From contig NZ_JAIZBH010000001.1 in NCBI RefSeq assembly GCF_022267375.1, positions 2,452,501 to 2,516,500 on the forward strand: DNA of 64,000 nucleotides, written 5' to 3'. Origin of the DNA: Leptospira sanjuanensis. GTDB lineage: Bacteria; Spirochaetota; Leptospiria; Leptospirales; Leptospiraceae. The stretch's first letter is position 1. Each line of letters starts with the position of its first letter. The position numbers and the translations under genes are program-made. Below, piece by piece: positions 29,243 through 39,369 of the stretch. The notes under the pieces are model-generated. The model was not told where the DNA came from, did no database searches, and saw nothing but the letters and a program-made list of their open reading frames with translations.

Positions 29243-31930
29243 ATGAGCCTTCGAAAAAAAATCACTCTCTATCTTTCCGGCGCCGTATTATCCGCGTTTT
29301 TTCTTATCACGATCGGACAGGCGATTCTCACTTATACGGAATTTAAAAAAGACGAACGAAGAATCGTCCTTATCGAATCGATCCGCGTTCAAAGAGAAGT
29401 GGAAGTTTCTTTCGGAAGACCGTTCGATCGTCTGCTCGGAATCCGGGACGTCGCGCAGGTCTCCAAACAAAGCCGCGGAGAAATCTTGTCCCTTTTAAAA
29501 ACACTCGCTTCCGAAAACGAACTCGTATTCGGAACCTGGACGATCTGGGAACCGAACGCGTTCGACGGTTCCGATGCGAGATACAAGAACTCGGTCTTTC
29601 ACGATTCGACGGGAAGACTCAACTACTACGTCAATAAATCGGATTCTCCCAAAAACCTGCGCGTCGATCTGAACGTGGATTACGAATCCGAAAACGATAA
29701 GAGCAGCAAGTTCTACTTCGCTCCGAAACGAACCAAGAAGGACGTTGTGATAAGTCCCTATCTCTATTACGCGGGCGATCATAGAATCTGGATCGTGTCC
29801 CTCATAACGCCCGTTTTGCGAAACGGAGTTTTTGCGGGAGTGTTCGGAGTGGATTACATTCTAAAGGATATCTCCGAAAAGATGAAATCGTTCAAACCGC
29901 TGCAAGGAAAGGGTTACGCGAGAATCATCTTTCCGGATGGAACGTTTCTCCCGCCCACCGTCGGAGACGAACCTCCGATCCCTTCCGAAGAATTTCTGAA
30001 AAAGGAAACTGGCGAAACGCATACGCTCGACGAGGAACGTTATTTCAGAGCGATCCTGCCGATGCGTTTTTCCAACTCGGGAACCCAGCTTCATATAGAA
30101 GTGGGAATTCCCCATTCCATCTTTTACGAGGAACTAGCTTCTCTGATTCTGAAAAACACGATCCTCATCTTCGTATTCTCCTTGATCGCATTAGGAGTTC
30201 TTAATTTCGCATTAAAAAAATGGTTTTTAAACGGACTTTCGCAGGCGGAAGCGTTTTCCAAGGAAATCGAAAAGGGAAATCTGAACGCCGCGATTCCGCA
30301 TACGGAAGACGACGAACTCGGAACCCTCGTCAATTCTTTGGATTCTATGCGGAGAAGTTTAAAGAACGTCCTCGCGGAACTGCAGCTTTCCAACGCGATC
30401 ATCGGAAAGAACAACGAGAAACTCAGAATGGCTCTCGTCGGCGCCGGAATGGCGACCTGGGAACTCGATTTCAAAAGCGGAATCGTCTTCTTTCCGGAGG
30501 GAGAAGTTTCCTTTCTATCGCTGAACGAATCCAGAAAGATGAAGGCGAAGGACTTCTTAAAAAGATTTCACCGCGCACAGAGAATGGAAATGCTCCGTTA
30601 CGTTCAAAAATTCCTGTACGGAAGTTCTAACGAAATCGAAATCCTTTTTCCGAACGTTCTTCCGGAAGGAGTTCGCTGGTTCAGAGCGAGAAGCGGCTGG
30701 GGAAACGCGAACGAGGTTCCGGATCGGGAGAAACTTTCCGGAACGCTTTCGGGAATCGTTTTCGACGTCACCGATTGGAGACAAGCCGAGGATTTAAGAA
30801 AGGCCAACGGAGAAATTTTAATACGAACTCGGATCATCGAAATCCAAAAGAAGGAATTGGAAGACGCGCTCCAAGAACTGAAAAACGCTCAGAACAAATT
30901 GATCACCTCGGAAAAATGGGCCAGCCTCGGTCAGCTTGTTACGAGCATCGCGCACGAGATCAACAATCCGTTGGGCGCGATCAAAGCCGGTCTACAAACG
31001 ATCGAAGCGGTTTCCCAATCCTTTCAAAACAAGATTTTTCAGGTTTCGGTCACGATCCCCCGTTTGGACGAAGAGGACAGAAATTCCTTTTTCGAAATCT
31101 ACGCGATCGCGATGGACTCCAAAGAACCTCCTCTCGGCTTCAAGATGAGGCAACAGGCGAAATCTCTGGAAAACGCATTAAAGTTTTATAATGTTTTACA
31201 CGCGGAACGGGTTTCGATACTTCTTACGGAACTCGGCCTGCAGGACGTTCACGAACGCTGGGCGCCGTTCCTGAATCATCCGGACGTGTTCGAACTATTG
31301 AGCTTTATCGACTCGACGCTTTCGTTCTTAAGAAACATCAGCGTTATGCGTCTTTCCGTAGAAAAAACGAGAAAGACCGTCTTTGCCCTCAGTTCGTATT
31401 CTTCCCTTTCCGCCAATCGCTCTCCTCGACCGATTCAAATCAGTCGTTCCATTCAAAAAGTATTGGATACCAATCTCAAACTTTCCTTGCGAGACACGCT
31501 CATTCGAATCAAACTCTCCAATCTTCCCACGATCGATTGTGATCCTGAGGAAATTACCCAGGTTTGGACGCATTTGATTCTCAACGCGGTGCAAGCGACG
31601 GGAGGCGCGGGAACGGTGGACATCTACGGTTCGGTGATTCCCGATCGAAACCGAGTCCAAATTTTCATCCAAGACGACGGGCCCGGAATCCGCAAAGATA
31701 TTCAATCCAAGATCTTCGATCCGTTCTTTTCCACGAAGGAACAAGGAGAAGGAATCGGACTCGGCCTGGATATCTGCAAACGCATTTTGGAAAAATACGA
31801 CGGAAGTATCGAACTGATTTCCTCTTCCGTAGGCGCTTGTTTTCGAATCGAATTTCCGATCTCGAATTCCTATCTTGTAAATCCTTCCTCCGAAGAACTC
31901 AAGTCTTCTTCGATCAAAGAGGAAGTTTAA
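29243..31930 (+). CDS. Large hybrid-architecture sensor histidine kinase (Cache-HAMP-PAS-kinase)
   Basis: An 895-residue inner-membrane kinase. TM1 is at residues 7-28, then a periplasmic double-Cache-like sensor (about 40-300; FGTWTIWEPNAFDG and FGVDYILKDIS are typical), TM2 (about 302-322), HAMP (325-385) and a PAS-like region (395-525). A coiled coil leads to the dimerisation helix with SIAHEINNPLG, phospho-acceptor His571. About 150 residues of extra helices lie between it and the ATPase domain. The ATPase has N-box HLILNAVQA and G-boxes DDGPGI and GEGIGLGL. No response regulator is adjacent, so the partner and signal are unknown. Confidence 0.9.
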   Translation: MSLRKKITLYLSGAVLSAFFLITIGQAILTYTEFKKDERRIVLIESIRVQREVEVSFGRPFDRLLGIRDVAQVSKQSRGEILSLLKTLASENELVFGTWTIWEPNAFDGSDARYKNSVFHDSTGRLNYYVNKSDSPKNLRVDLNVDYESENDKSSKFYFAPKRTKKDVVISPYLYYAGDHRIWIVSLITPVLRNGVFAGVFGVDYILKDISEKMKSFKPLQGKGYARIIFPDGTFLPPTVGDEPPIPSEEFLKKETGETHTLDEERYFRAILPMRFSNSGTQLHIEVGIPHSIFYEELASLILKNTILIFVFSLIALGVLNFALKKWFLNGLSQAEAFSKEIEKGNLNAAIPHTEDDELGTLVNSLDSMRRSLKNVLAELQLSNAIIGKNNEKLRMALVGAGMATWELDFKSGIVFFPEGEVSFLSLNESRKMKAKDFLKRFHRAQRMEMLRYVQKFLYGSSNEIEILFPNVLPEGVRWFRARSGWGNANEVPDREKLSGTLSGIVFDVTDWRQAEDLRKANGEILIRTRIIEIQKKELEDALQELKNAQNKLITSEKWASLGQLVTSIAHEINNPLGAIKAGLQTIEAVSQSFQNKIFQVSVTIPRLDEEDRNSFFEIYAIAMDSKEPPLGFKMRQQAKSLENALKFYNVLHAERVSILLTELGLQDVHERWAPFLNHPDVFELLSFIDSTLSFLRNISVMRLSVEKTRKTVFALSSYSSLSANRSPRPIQISRSIQKVLDTNLKLSLRDTLIRIKLSNLPTIDCDPEEITQVWTHLILNAVQATGGAGTVDIYGSVIPDRNRVQIFIQDDGPGIRKDIQSKIFDPFFSTKEQGEGIGLGLDICKRILEKYDGSIELISSSVGACFRIEFPISNSYLVNPSSEELKSSSIKEEV

Positions 31931-32544
31931 GTCGTTTTTCCAACAACACATACCGCGTAGATTCCGTTTTTTGCAAGGCCCGTTCAGATGTTTCGATTCG
32001 GCGTCCCCCATCCGAAATTCCTTTTTCCGATCCGCATTCCATTGAAAAACATTCGAACATAAAACTCGTTCGGCTTCACGACCGCGTAAAAAAGAATCTC
32101 GTCTCCGTAACGAACATGATTGCGGACATGACAAGACGCGCAAAAAGAATGTTATCGTGATTCTTCTTTTCATCGGGTTTGCAGAGGATCCGAGAAACCC
32201 CGCTAAAACCGGCACAATTCAGAATATACCAAGTTTGCGATTCATGGTGGATTTCTTTATGTTAGTTTTTTCCTACGGGGTTTCTTTTCCTAAAGGAAGC
32301 TAAACCCACCATCGAAGGCAAAGGTTTGAATCTTCATTTTTTCTGCTTTAACGAACTAAAATTTCATTATAATGGATATCCTAATCAGCGCATTACCCAA
32401 TATCTTTATCCATGAATGACTAACGTAACCGCGAAACAGCAGAGAAAACTCAAAGGGAAGAAAAGGATACGGAATGATAAAAAGAAATAAAAAGCCCCGA
32501 CCGAGAATCTTTTCAGCCGAGGCTCAAGGAGTGGAGATTTTCAA
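31931..32544. other. 614-bp gap without a supported gene
   Basis: It separates the histidine kinase from the convergent XRE regulator. Overlapping open frames here are shadows or lack starts. An imperfect inverted repeat, ATGGTGGATTT (32244-32254) and TAAACCCACCAT (32301-32312), encloses a T-rich segment with two copies of TTTTCCTA; it could mark a small RNA or a terminator. The right end holds the terminator of the XRE gene. Confidence 0.5.
32490..32524 (-). terminator. Terminator of the XRE-cupin regulator gene
   Basis: On the minus strand a 12-bp stem with three wobble pairs (AGCCTCGGCTGA and TCGGTCGGGGCT) is followed by TTTTTATTTC, 20 bp past the stop codon. Confidence 0.8.
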
Positions 32545-33168
32545 TTAAAGATTTGCGGTGGAACTGATCCAATAGACGACCGCTTGGGTCAAAGAAGGAT
32601 TTGAAATTTCCTGAAGATCTTTCGCGAGAAAAACGGCGCTGTCACCCGGTGAAAGCAGATTCTTTTTATCGGCAAAAACAAGAGCGACCTCCCCTTCGAT
32701 TACAGTCACGGTTTGCAACTTTTGTTTTTGAAACCACGTCGGAAGAGGAAAACTTCCCTGAGCCAAACGGATCTCCAACACTTCCAGATAGTTTTCTGCG
32801 TCCTTGTGTAAAACGCGTGCAATCAGCTTATCCTTGAATAATGCGAGGGTTTTAGATTCTTCTTTTCTGAGAATTTTCGGACCGCGCAAGGAAACGTCGG
32901 GTAAAAACTCCGCCACCTGAGTACGAAGCGCCTTAGACAATTTCCAGAGAATCGCGATACTCGGGGTAGTTTTTCCGGTCTCGATCAGCCCAAGCATCCC
33001 TCGGCTGACCTGCGCGATCTGTGCGACCTTCTCCATGGAGAGTCCTAATTCCAATCTGCGTTTTCGGATTTTCTCACCCAGAAAACTGGTCAAAAAATCA
33101 TCCGAGCTTTTTCCGGTTGAATGAGAATCGTTCTGATTTTCTAAACTGCGAGCCATAATCGTATGCAA
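32545..33168 (-). CDS. XRE-family transcription regulator with C-terminal cupin domain
   Basis: A 207-residue regulator. A helix-turn-helix spans about residues 30-90: IRKRRLELGLSMEKVAQIAQ, with VSRGMLGLIETGKTTPS as recognition region. A small cupin domain follows (about 125-205; VTVIEGEVALVFADKKNLLSPGDSAVF) that normally binds a small ligand. Such proteins often control amino-acid, polyamine or stress genes. A TTG start at 33168 is well placed behind GGGAGG; the ATG at 33156 is 17 bp from it and less likely. A terminator-like hairpin lies immediately upstream, and three TAAGATAT copies lie in the upstream region, suggesting attenuation or autoregulation. Confidence 0.88.
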   Translation of the reverse strand: MHTIMARSLENQNDSHSTGKSSDDFLTSFLGEKIRKRRLELGLSMEKVAQIAQVSRGMLGLIETGKTTPSIAILWKLSKALRTQVAEFLPDVSLRGPKILRKEESKTLALFKDKLIARVLHKDAENYLEVLEIRLAQGSFPLPTWFQKQKLQTVTVIEGEVALVFADKKNLLSPGDSAVFLAKDLQEISNPSLTQAVVYWISSTANL

Positions 33169-33189
33169 AAGAACCTCCCTTCCGACTCT

Positions 33190-33213
33190 AAAAAAAGCCC
33201 GGGAATCCCGGGG
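33190..33213 (-). terminator. Terminator-like hairpin in the leader of the XRE-cupin gene
   Basis: On the minus strand CCCGGGA-T-TCCCGGG (33198-33212) is followed by C and seven T residues (33196-33190), ending 9 bp before the ribosome binding site. It is structured like an intrinsic terminator but lies inside the apparent 5' leader. No minus-strand gene lies upstream for it to terminate. Confidence 0.7.
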
Positions 33214-33865
33214 TAGAATAGGGTCTTTTTCAGAGAAAGTTAGAGTTAGAACGGATGTGCTTCACACCCGTCGATTAGAAAAATTCTCTAAGATATTAGA
33301 ATGTCAACGTATATTTCGTTATAACATAATACTCTGTAAGATATATTGAATTTATTGGAAAATATTTTGCTCTTTTTGTAAGATATCTTGGACAAAAGGA
33401 TCCGCAAAGACAAACGAATCTCCGATCCGGCTAAAAAAAACATTCCGAGAAAGTCCGGATGCGCCTGCACATACGTTTCGATCACGAGCAGAGGACACCA
33501 AAACAGGATGGTAAATTCTTTTTTTCTAATATTCTCGGAAAGCCAAACCCAAAAAGGAAGTTCGATCGCAAGGTTTGGAAACCGTTCCAGAGAAAACGCA
33601 CCCAATCGTCCCCCGGCGCGGAAATGCAAAATTACACGTTATGTGAAACATCTCCCCTATATCTAAATATTCGCGTTCGACGTCTTCTCATCATTTTCTT
33701 TTAAGAAAAAAGGCAAAAACGCGATTCCCATAAGAATTCAATACGTTCCAAGAAAAAGAATCAATGGAACGAAAGAATCCTTTCGGAGGATCGAAACGGA
33801 AGAATACCGCAAAATCGTTTTGAGTGGACAGAGAAAACGGAGATCGGGATTCTATGGTTTAGAAT
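33214..33865. promoter_or_regulatory. AT-rich regulatory gap with three TAAGATAT motifs
   Basis: About 650 bp without a supported gene, upstream of both the XRE regulator (minus) and a DNA methyltransferase (plus). TAAGATAT occurs at 33289-33296, 33337-33344 and 33379-33386, in the shared context CTnTAAGATAT or TTGTAAGATAT; the third copy lies in the perfect palindrome AAGATATCTT. On the minus strand a TTGACA -35-like element overlaps 33301-33306, but the -10 is weak. An open frame at 33288-33629 (minus) is not convincing. Confidence 0.55.
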
Positions 33866-34957
<1,092 letters not shown>

Positions 34958-35970
34958 CAGTGTTCGTGAACCCGGATCTTTCTTTTTTCCAGGACGCCGG
35001 CGTCGTAGTCGCGTATGTTTTGCACGCTTCCTTCCAACTTCATATCCAACATCTGGTTGAAATCGCAATCATACATTGCGCCGTCCCAACCTACGCTGAA
35101 CGTATTCCTGCACATCACTCCGCGAGCCGCGATCGGATTATAGGAAGTCACGAGCTTTTCCATATATCCGTCCAAATTTCCGCTGTCTATCAGATATTCC
35201 AAATATCTAGAAATCGGCATATTCGTAATCGTGAATAAAGAATTAAACCGAATTCCGAATTGTTTTTGAAGCGAGATTTTGAATTCGCGTTCTAAAGTCG
35301 TCTGCCCCCCGGGTAAAAACGCGCCCGCGGGATTGTAGACGAGATTCAACACGAGCCCCGAATCCGGATCGCCGTAACCTACCGCATTCAATCGTTTCAG
35401 AGCTTCGATCGAACGATCAAAAACGCCGTCCCCTCTCTGTGCATCCGTTCTTCTTTTTTCAAAGTAAGGAAGGCTGGATACGACTTCCACTTTTTGATCC
35501 GCGTAGAATTGCGGAAGATCCTTGTATCGTTCACCCGCAAGAAGAATCGTAAGATTACACCGAACCATAACCTTCTTTCCGAGACCTCTAAGTTCGGTTA
35601 CGAGCCAACGGAATTCGGGATTCATTTCCGGCGCTCCGCCGGTGATATCTACCGTGGAAATCGGACTTACGGCAAGAACGCCCAAACAATGAAGCATGGT
35701 CTCCTTGCTCATAATTTCTTTTCGATCCGGGCCTGCGTCCACATGACAATGTTTGCAGGTTTGATTACAAAGTTTTCCGAGATTCATCTGAAAGATTTCG
35801 GTCGGTACGGGACGCAACTCTCCGACTCCCGATTCGATCAGACGATCCGTAAACGAAGGAAGATTCTTCCGTTGAAAAACTTCCTCTAAAATTTCGAACT
35901 GTCTTTCGGGAGAAACGAGCTCGCTTCCCCTGAACTGAAGAGATTTCAAGATCATTCCTCTCCTGACCGA

Positions 35971-36309
35971 TCACATTCCCAGTTCTTTGACCTTATTCAT
36001 CATCTGAACCGAATGAACGAGAGAAGCGCCGCCGCGGATCGCCGCAGCAACGTGAACCGCTTCCATCAAGCCGGCCTCGCTCACTCCCTTTTCCAAAGTA
36101 TCGGTCGTATATGCGTCGATACAATAAGGACATTGAATCGCATGAGAAACGGCCAATGCGATCAGGGACTTTTCACGCGCGGTCAAAGCGCCTTCCGCAA
36201 AAACGTCACCGTAGTAGTCGAAAAATTTTTTCGCAAGATCGGGTTGAAACTCGCCGATGTTTCCGAATTTCTTGAGATCTTCGGGAACGTAATAGGATTC
36301 TTTAGACAT
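35971..36309 (-). CDS. AhpD-like protein of the arsenosugar cluster
   Basis: A 112-residue carboxymuconolactone-decarboxylase/AhpD-fold protein of the type annotated as arsenosugar-biosynthesis-associated peroxidase-like. It has the redox pair CPYC (Cys60, Cys63). The residue after CPYCIDA is Tyr67, where AhpD usually has the proton-relay His. The fold helices YGDVFAEGALTAREKSLIAL and AAIRGGASLVHSVQM are typical. It has a GGAATCC ribosome binding site and lies directly upstream of arsS. Confidence 0.88.
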   Translation of the reverse strand: MSKESYYVPEDLKKFGNIGEFQPDLAKKFFDYYGDVFAEGALTAREKSLIALAVSHAIQCPYCIDAYTTDTLEKGVSEAGLMEAVHVAAAIRGGASLVHSVQMMNKVKELGM

Positions 36310-36375
36310 GTGGATTCCTTTTTTAAACTTTAAAAAATTCTAATTTACTTTTTTCGATTTCAACTTGCAGATCGG

Positions 36376-36864
36376 TCAGGATTGTTTCGACGGAAAGGTG
36401 AGATGATTGCATTTTTCGCAGACTTCCTGCGGTATAATTCCCCATCGCATCAAATAACCGAAAACGAAACAACCGGCGCAAAAACCGACGAAGGATTCCA
36501 AACCGGAAAAAAAGATCAGAATACCGAGCACGATTTGAAACGCGAAAATCTGTCCCTGCAAAAGCAAAATCAGAGACGTTAGGCTAAACAGAAACCCGAT
36601 CGACTGCGCAAAACGTTTCGGTGGTCCTGCTGTTTCCCGGTTTCCCAACCCCAATAAGGGAACGATACCATGAATCGCGATCTTCGCAAAGAGAGAAAAT
36701 TTCGGACCGTATAAAACTCTCGCCGTAAATCCGTAGAGCAACGCAAGATTCAGCCAAATCGATTGAGTCAAGACGGTCGCAATCGTCAGAAAAAACACGA
36801 GTCCCGCCACCGATCTCGCGGCGTATTCGTTGACCGAATCGGGAAAACTACCTATTTGAATCAT
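36376..36864 (-). CDS. DUF4395 family membrane protein
   Basis: A 162-residue membrane protein with about four helices. DUF4395 hallmarks are VNEYAARSVAGLVFF, LYGPKFSLFAKIAIHG, GPPKRFAQSIGFLFS and the Cys pair FCAGCFVFGYL. The ATG at 36864 has GGTGGA just upstream; the longer frame to 36915 is not needed. The 66-bp gap to the AhpD-like gene suggests the same transcript. DUF4395 proteins often sit beside rhodanese or thioredoxin genes; a divergent rhodanese gene is nearby, so a sulfur or redox role is plausible but unproven. Confidence 0.82.
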   Translation of the reverse strand: MIQIGSFPDSVNEYAARSVAGLVFFLTIATVLTQSIWLNLALLYGFTARVLYGPKFSLFAKIAIHGIVPLLGLGNRETAGPPKRFAQSIGFLFSLTSLILLLQGQIFAFQIVLGILIFFSGLESFVGFCAGCFVFGYLMRWGIIPQEVCEKCNHLTFPSKQS

Positions 36865-36962
36865 AAGTCCACCACCCTCTTGGATAACGTCAGTCCTCTT
36901 CTTTAGACCCATCATTCAATTAGAATTGTCACATCCATTTCTGCAATAACTAAAAATTTTTA

Positions 36963-36990
36963 CTATAACGTTAAAATATCCGCTATAACG
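36963..36990. promoter_or_regulatory. Direct repeat CTATAACG spaced 20 bp between divergent operons
   Basis: CTATAACG at 36963-36970 and again at 36983-36990, exactly 20 bp (two helical turns) apart, in the 244-bp gap between the arsenosugar operon (minus) and the rhodanese-cytochrome operon (plus). The second copy is flanked by TCCG and CGGA. The placement suits a shared operator, but the regulator is unknown. Confidence 0.45.
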
Positions 36991-37108
36991 GATTAAGGCT
37001 TGCTTTTTCGAAAAACCGTTTTTCAATCGCCAAAATGAAATTCTTAGAACTCTTTTTTGATTCTAAATGATAGAAAGAAGAGATTTCCGGAAAGATCGGA
37101 AAAACTAT

Positions 37109-37984
37109 ATGAAATCCAAATCCTTCCTTTACACTTTAATTCTTCTGGTTCCGACCTTGCTTTGGTCTCAAAAATCGGAATCTTGGATTTTAACTTCGGG
37201 AGAAGCGAAAGCGATTCTTTCCAGTAGCCTCGTTTTGGACACAAGATCGCGTTCCGTATTTTACAGGGAACATATCAACGGTTCCCGTTCTGTGACTTGG
37301 GAAGAATTCTCCGTATCGGAACTTCCCCGCAAAGGGAATCTCCTCCCGCTCGACGTTCTCAAAAAGAAACTCGAGGCTTACGGGATCAGAAACGACCAGC
37401 CCGTTCTCGTGATCAGCGAAACCAAAAACAATTGGGGCGAGGACGGAAGAATCGTTTGGATGCTGCGTTCGCTCGGACATCACAACGCGTTTCTTGTCGA
37501 CGGAGGTTACTCCGCCTTAAAACAGTTAGGCGCCCCCGTTTCCAACCAAGGTGAACCCAAACAAATTGGCTCCTTCAAGATTCAACTCGACTCGAACCTG
37601 AGCGCGACCTCTTCCGAAATCAGATCCAATCTAAAAAATAAAAAATACGTCTTTTTGGACACGAGAGAGGAGCGCGAATTCAAGGGCGAAACTCCTTACG
37701 GGGAATCGAGGGGCGGACATATCCCGGGCGCCAAACATCTTTATTACAAAGTTTTGTTAAACGAAGACGGAATCCTTCTACCATCCGAGAAGATTTCCGA
37801 AAAGATCAAGGAACTCGGAATTTCCAGGGATTCTATCGTCGTTTCCTATTGTACGGGCGGAATTCGCTCCGCTTGGGTGACCGCTGTGTTGCGGAACGAA
37901 GGATTCAACGCTAAAAATTACGCCGGGTCCATGTGGGAATGGTCCTCCGGAAACGAGAAGGATTATCCGCTGACGCTGAAATGA
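37109..37984 (+). CDS. Exported tandem rhodanese (sulfurtransferase)
   Basis: A 291-residue protein with a signal peptide (residues 1-20, LYTLILLVPTLLWSQ). It has two rhodanese domains. The first, roughly 25-135, has no Cys at the active-site loop (SETKNNWGEDGR). The second, about 150-285, has the loop SYCTGGIRSAW with a catalytic Cys. It would transfer sulfane sulfur in the periplasm. The ATG at 37109 was chosen because it begins the signal peptide; the upstream frame adds an unlikely charged leader. Its stop overlaps the cytochrome start (ATGA), beginning a four-gene operon. Confidence 0.88.
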   Translation: MKSKSFLYTLILLVPTLLWSQKSESWILTSGEAKAILSSSLVLDTRSRSVFYREHINGSRSVTWEEFSVSELPRKGNLLPLDVLKKKLEAYGIRNDQPVLVISETKNNWGEDGRIVWMLRSLGHHNAFLVDGGYSALKQLGAPVSNQGEPKQIGSFKIQLDSNLSATSSEIRSNLKNKKYVFLDTREEREFKGETPYGESRGGHIPGAKHLYYKVLLNEDGILLPSEKISEKIKELGISRDSIVVSYCTGGIRSAWVTAVLRNEGFNAKNYAGSMWEWSSGNEKDYPLTLK

Positions 37985-39369
37985 GACGTTTAAAAGATTT
38001 ATATTTTTTGAATATTCTAAAACCCTATAGAACGATCGCGATTCTATTCGGAATTTCGGTAAGCGCTTCCGCAGTATTTTTATGCAAAGACTCCTCACCG
38101 GCCCTATCGGTGGAGGAACGTTTTCCCGGTAAACCCTGGGCTAAACCCGTAGAAATATCGCAAGCCGTTCCAGGAATCGCGGGACTCACCGCCCAAGATT
38201 GCGGAAACTGTCACAAGGATCACTTTGAAGAATGGAGAACGTCCACTCACGCGAATGCGTTCACCGATCTTCAGTTTCAATCCGAACTAACGAAGCCGAA
38301 TTCTCCGCGCTGGCTTTGCCTGAACTGTCATATTCCTCTTTCCGGCCAAAGGAGCGAAATTACGACCCATCTCAAAAACGGGGACGTCTTTCAGCCGATC
38401 ACCATTTCCAATCCGAAATTTAATCCGACATGGGAAAAGGAAGGAGTGAGTTGCGGAAGTTGTCATTTAAAATCCGATCAGAACGGAAACACGATTCTCA
38501 TCGGACCTACGGGCGCTTCTTTAGCTCCGCACCCGGTCGTAAAAAATCGAGAGGCCTTGCACGCCCGCTGCAACGATTGTCACAATCAGGATTACAGACT
38601 CGATTCTTCTTTTGTTTGTTACTTCAAAACGGGGGAAGAATATCAGGAAAGCATACACGCGGGAAAAGATGACTGCGTTAGTTGTCACATGCCTTCGATC
38701 GAACGTAAGATCGTCCCGGATTCGTTCCCTTACGCGAAAAGGGATTCGCATCGTCATACATTTATAGGCGGCGGAGTTCCGAAGACGTTCGAACTTTTCG
38801 AACCGCAGTGGAGAGGAGGTTACAAATCCGGTTTGAAAATCGGAGGTTTGGAATGGTCGAAAAAAGATTTTACTTCCGGTAAAACCGGAGTTCGACTCGA
38901 ATTGGAGAACCGTTTTGCGGGCCATTCCGTTCCGACGGGCGATCCGGAAAGACATCTTCTGATCGAGGCGATTTTGTTAAACGAAGTCGGTTCGGCGATC
39001 GCAAAAGAAACCGTTCGGATCGGCCAAACTTGGGAATGGTATCCGGAAGCGAAACTCACGGCGGACAACCGGATTCGTTCGGGAGAAAAAAGGAAAATCG
39101 AACTTCTCCTCAAGTTTGATCCGAACAAACATGTTCGTTTCGGAATCGTTCGAATCAAACATGTTCGTTTAACAAAAGAGAATTCGGAACATATGAGAAA
39201 GAACGCAAAAAAATCCTCTCCGGAGATCGCCGCCAAGCTGAAAAGGATCGAATCGTTTTATCCGTTCGCGAATCTGTTCTACGAATCGAAAACCGATCTG
39301 AACTCGGGAAAGACCGAACTTTCCTCCCGGGAAACTCTATTCCAAATTTCTAAACAAGGCAAACTGTGA
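37981..39369 (+). CDS. Pentaheme c-type cytochrome
   Basis: A 462-residue exported protein. The N-terminal hydrophobic segment (about 15-37) ends at SAVFLC, which could be a lipobox or an ordinary signal peptide. Five CxxCH haem motifs are visible: CGNCH, CLNCH, CGSCH, CNDCH and CVSCH. The first is followed by EEWRTSTHA, as in cytochrome c554/hydroxylamine-oxidoreductase-related proteins. The C-terminal half (about 280-460) is a beta-rich domain without haem sites. It would carry electrons in the periplasm. The start overlaps the rhodanese stop by 4 bp and its end overlaps the glycosyltransferase gene (GTGA). Confidence 0.88.
   Translation: MRRLKDLYFLNILKPYRTIAILFGISVSASAVFLCKDSSPALSVEERFPGKPWAKPVEISQAVPGIAGLTAQDCGNCHKDHFEEWRTSTHANAFTDLQFQSELTKPNSPRWLCLNCHIPLSGQRSEITTHLKNGDVFQPITISNPKFNPTWEKEGVSCGSCHLKSDQNGNTILIGPTGASLAPHPVVKNREALHARCNDCHNQDYRLDSSFVCYFKTGEEYQESIHAGKDDCVSCHMPSIERKIVPDSFPYAKRDSHRHTFIGGGVPKTFELFEPQWRGGYKSGLKIGGLEWSKKDFTSGKTGVRLELENRFAGHSVPTGDPERHLLIEAILLNEVGSAIAKETVRIGQTWEWYPEAKLTADNRIRSGEKRKIELLLKFDPNKHVRFGIVRIKHVRLTKENSEHMRKNAKKSSPEIAAKLKRIESFYPFANLFYESKTDLNSGKTELSSRETLFQISKQGKL

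Noticed and set aside
30220..30630. Several 100-plus codon frames inside the histidine kinase gene
   Set aside because: Shadows in other frames, rich in Arg and Ser, with no independent signals.
31328..32215. A long minus-strand open frame at the end of the histidine kinase gene
   Set aside because: Mostly antisense to the ATPase domain of the kinase; Arg- and Ser-rich shadow with no start signals.
33288..33629. A 113-codon minus-strand open frame upstream of the XRE regulator
   Set aside because: It overlaps the TAAGATAT motifs, has a poor start and no family features; hydrophobic stretches come from AT-rich sequence.
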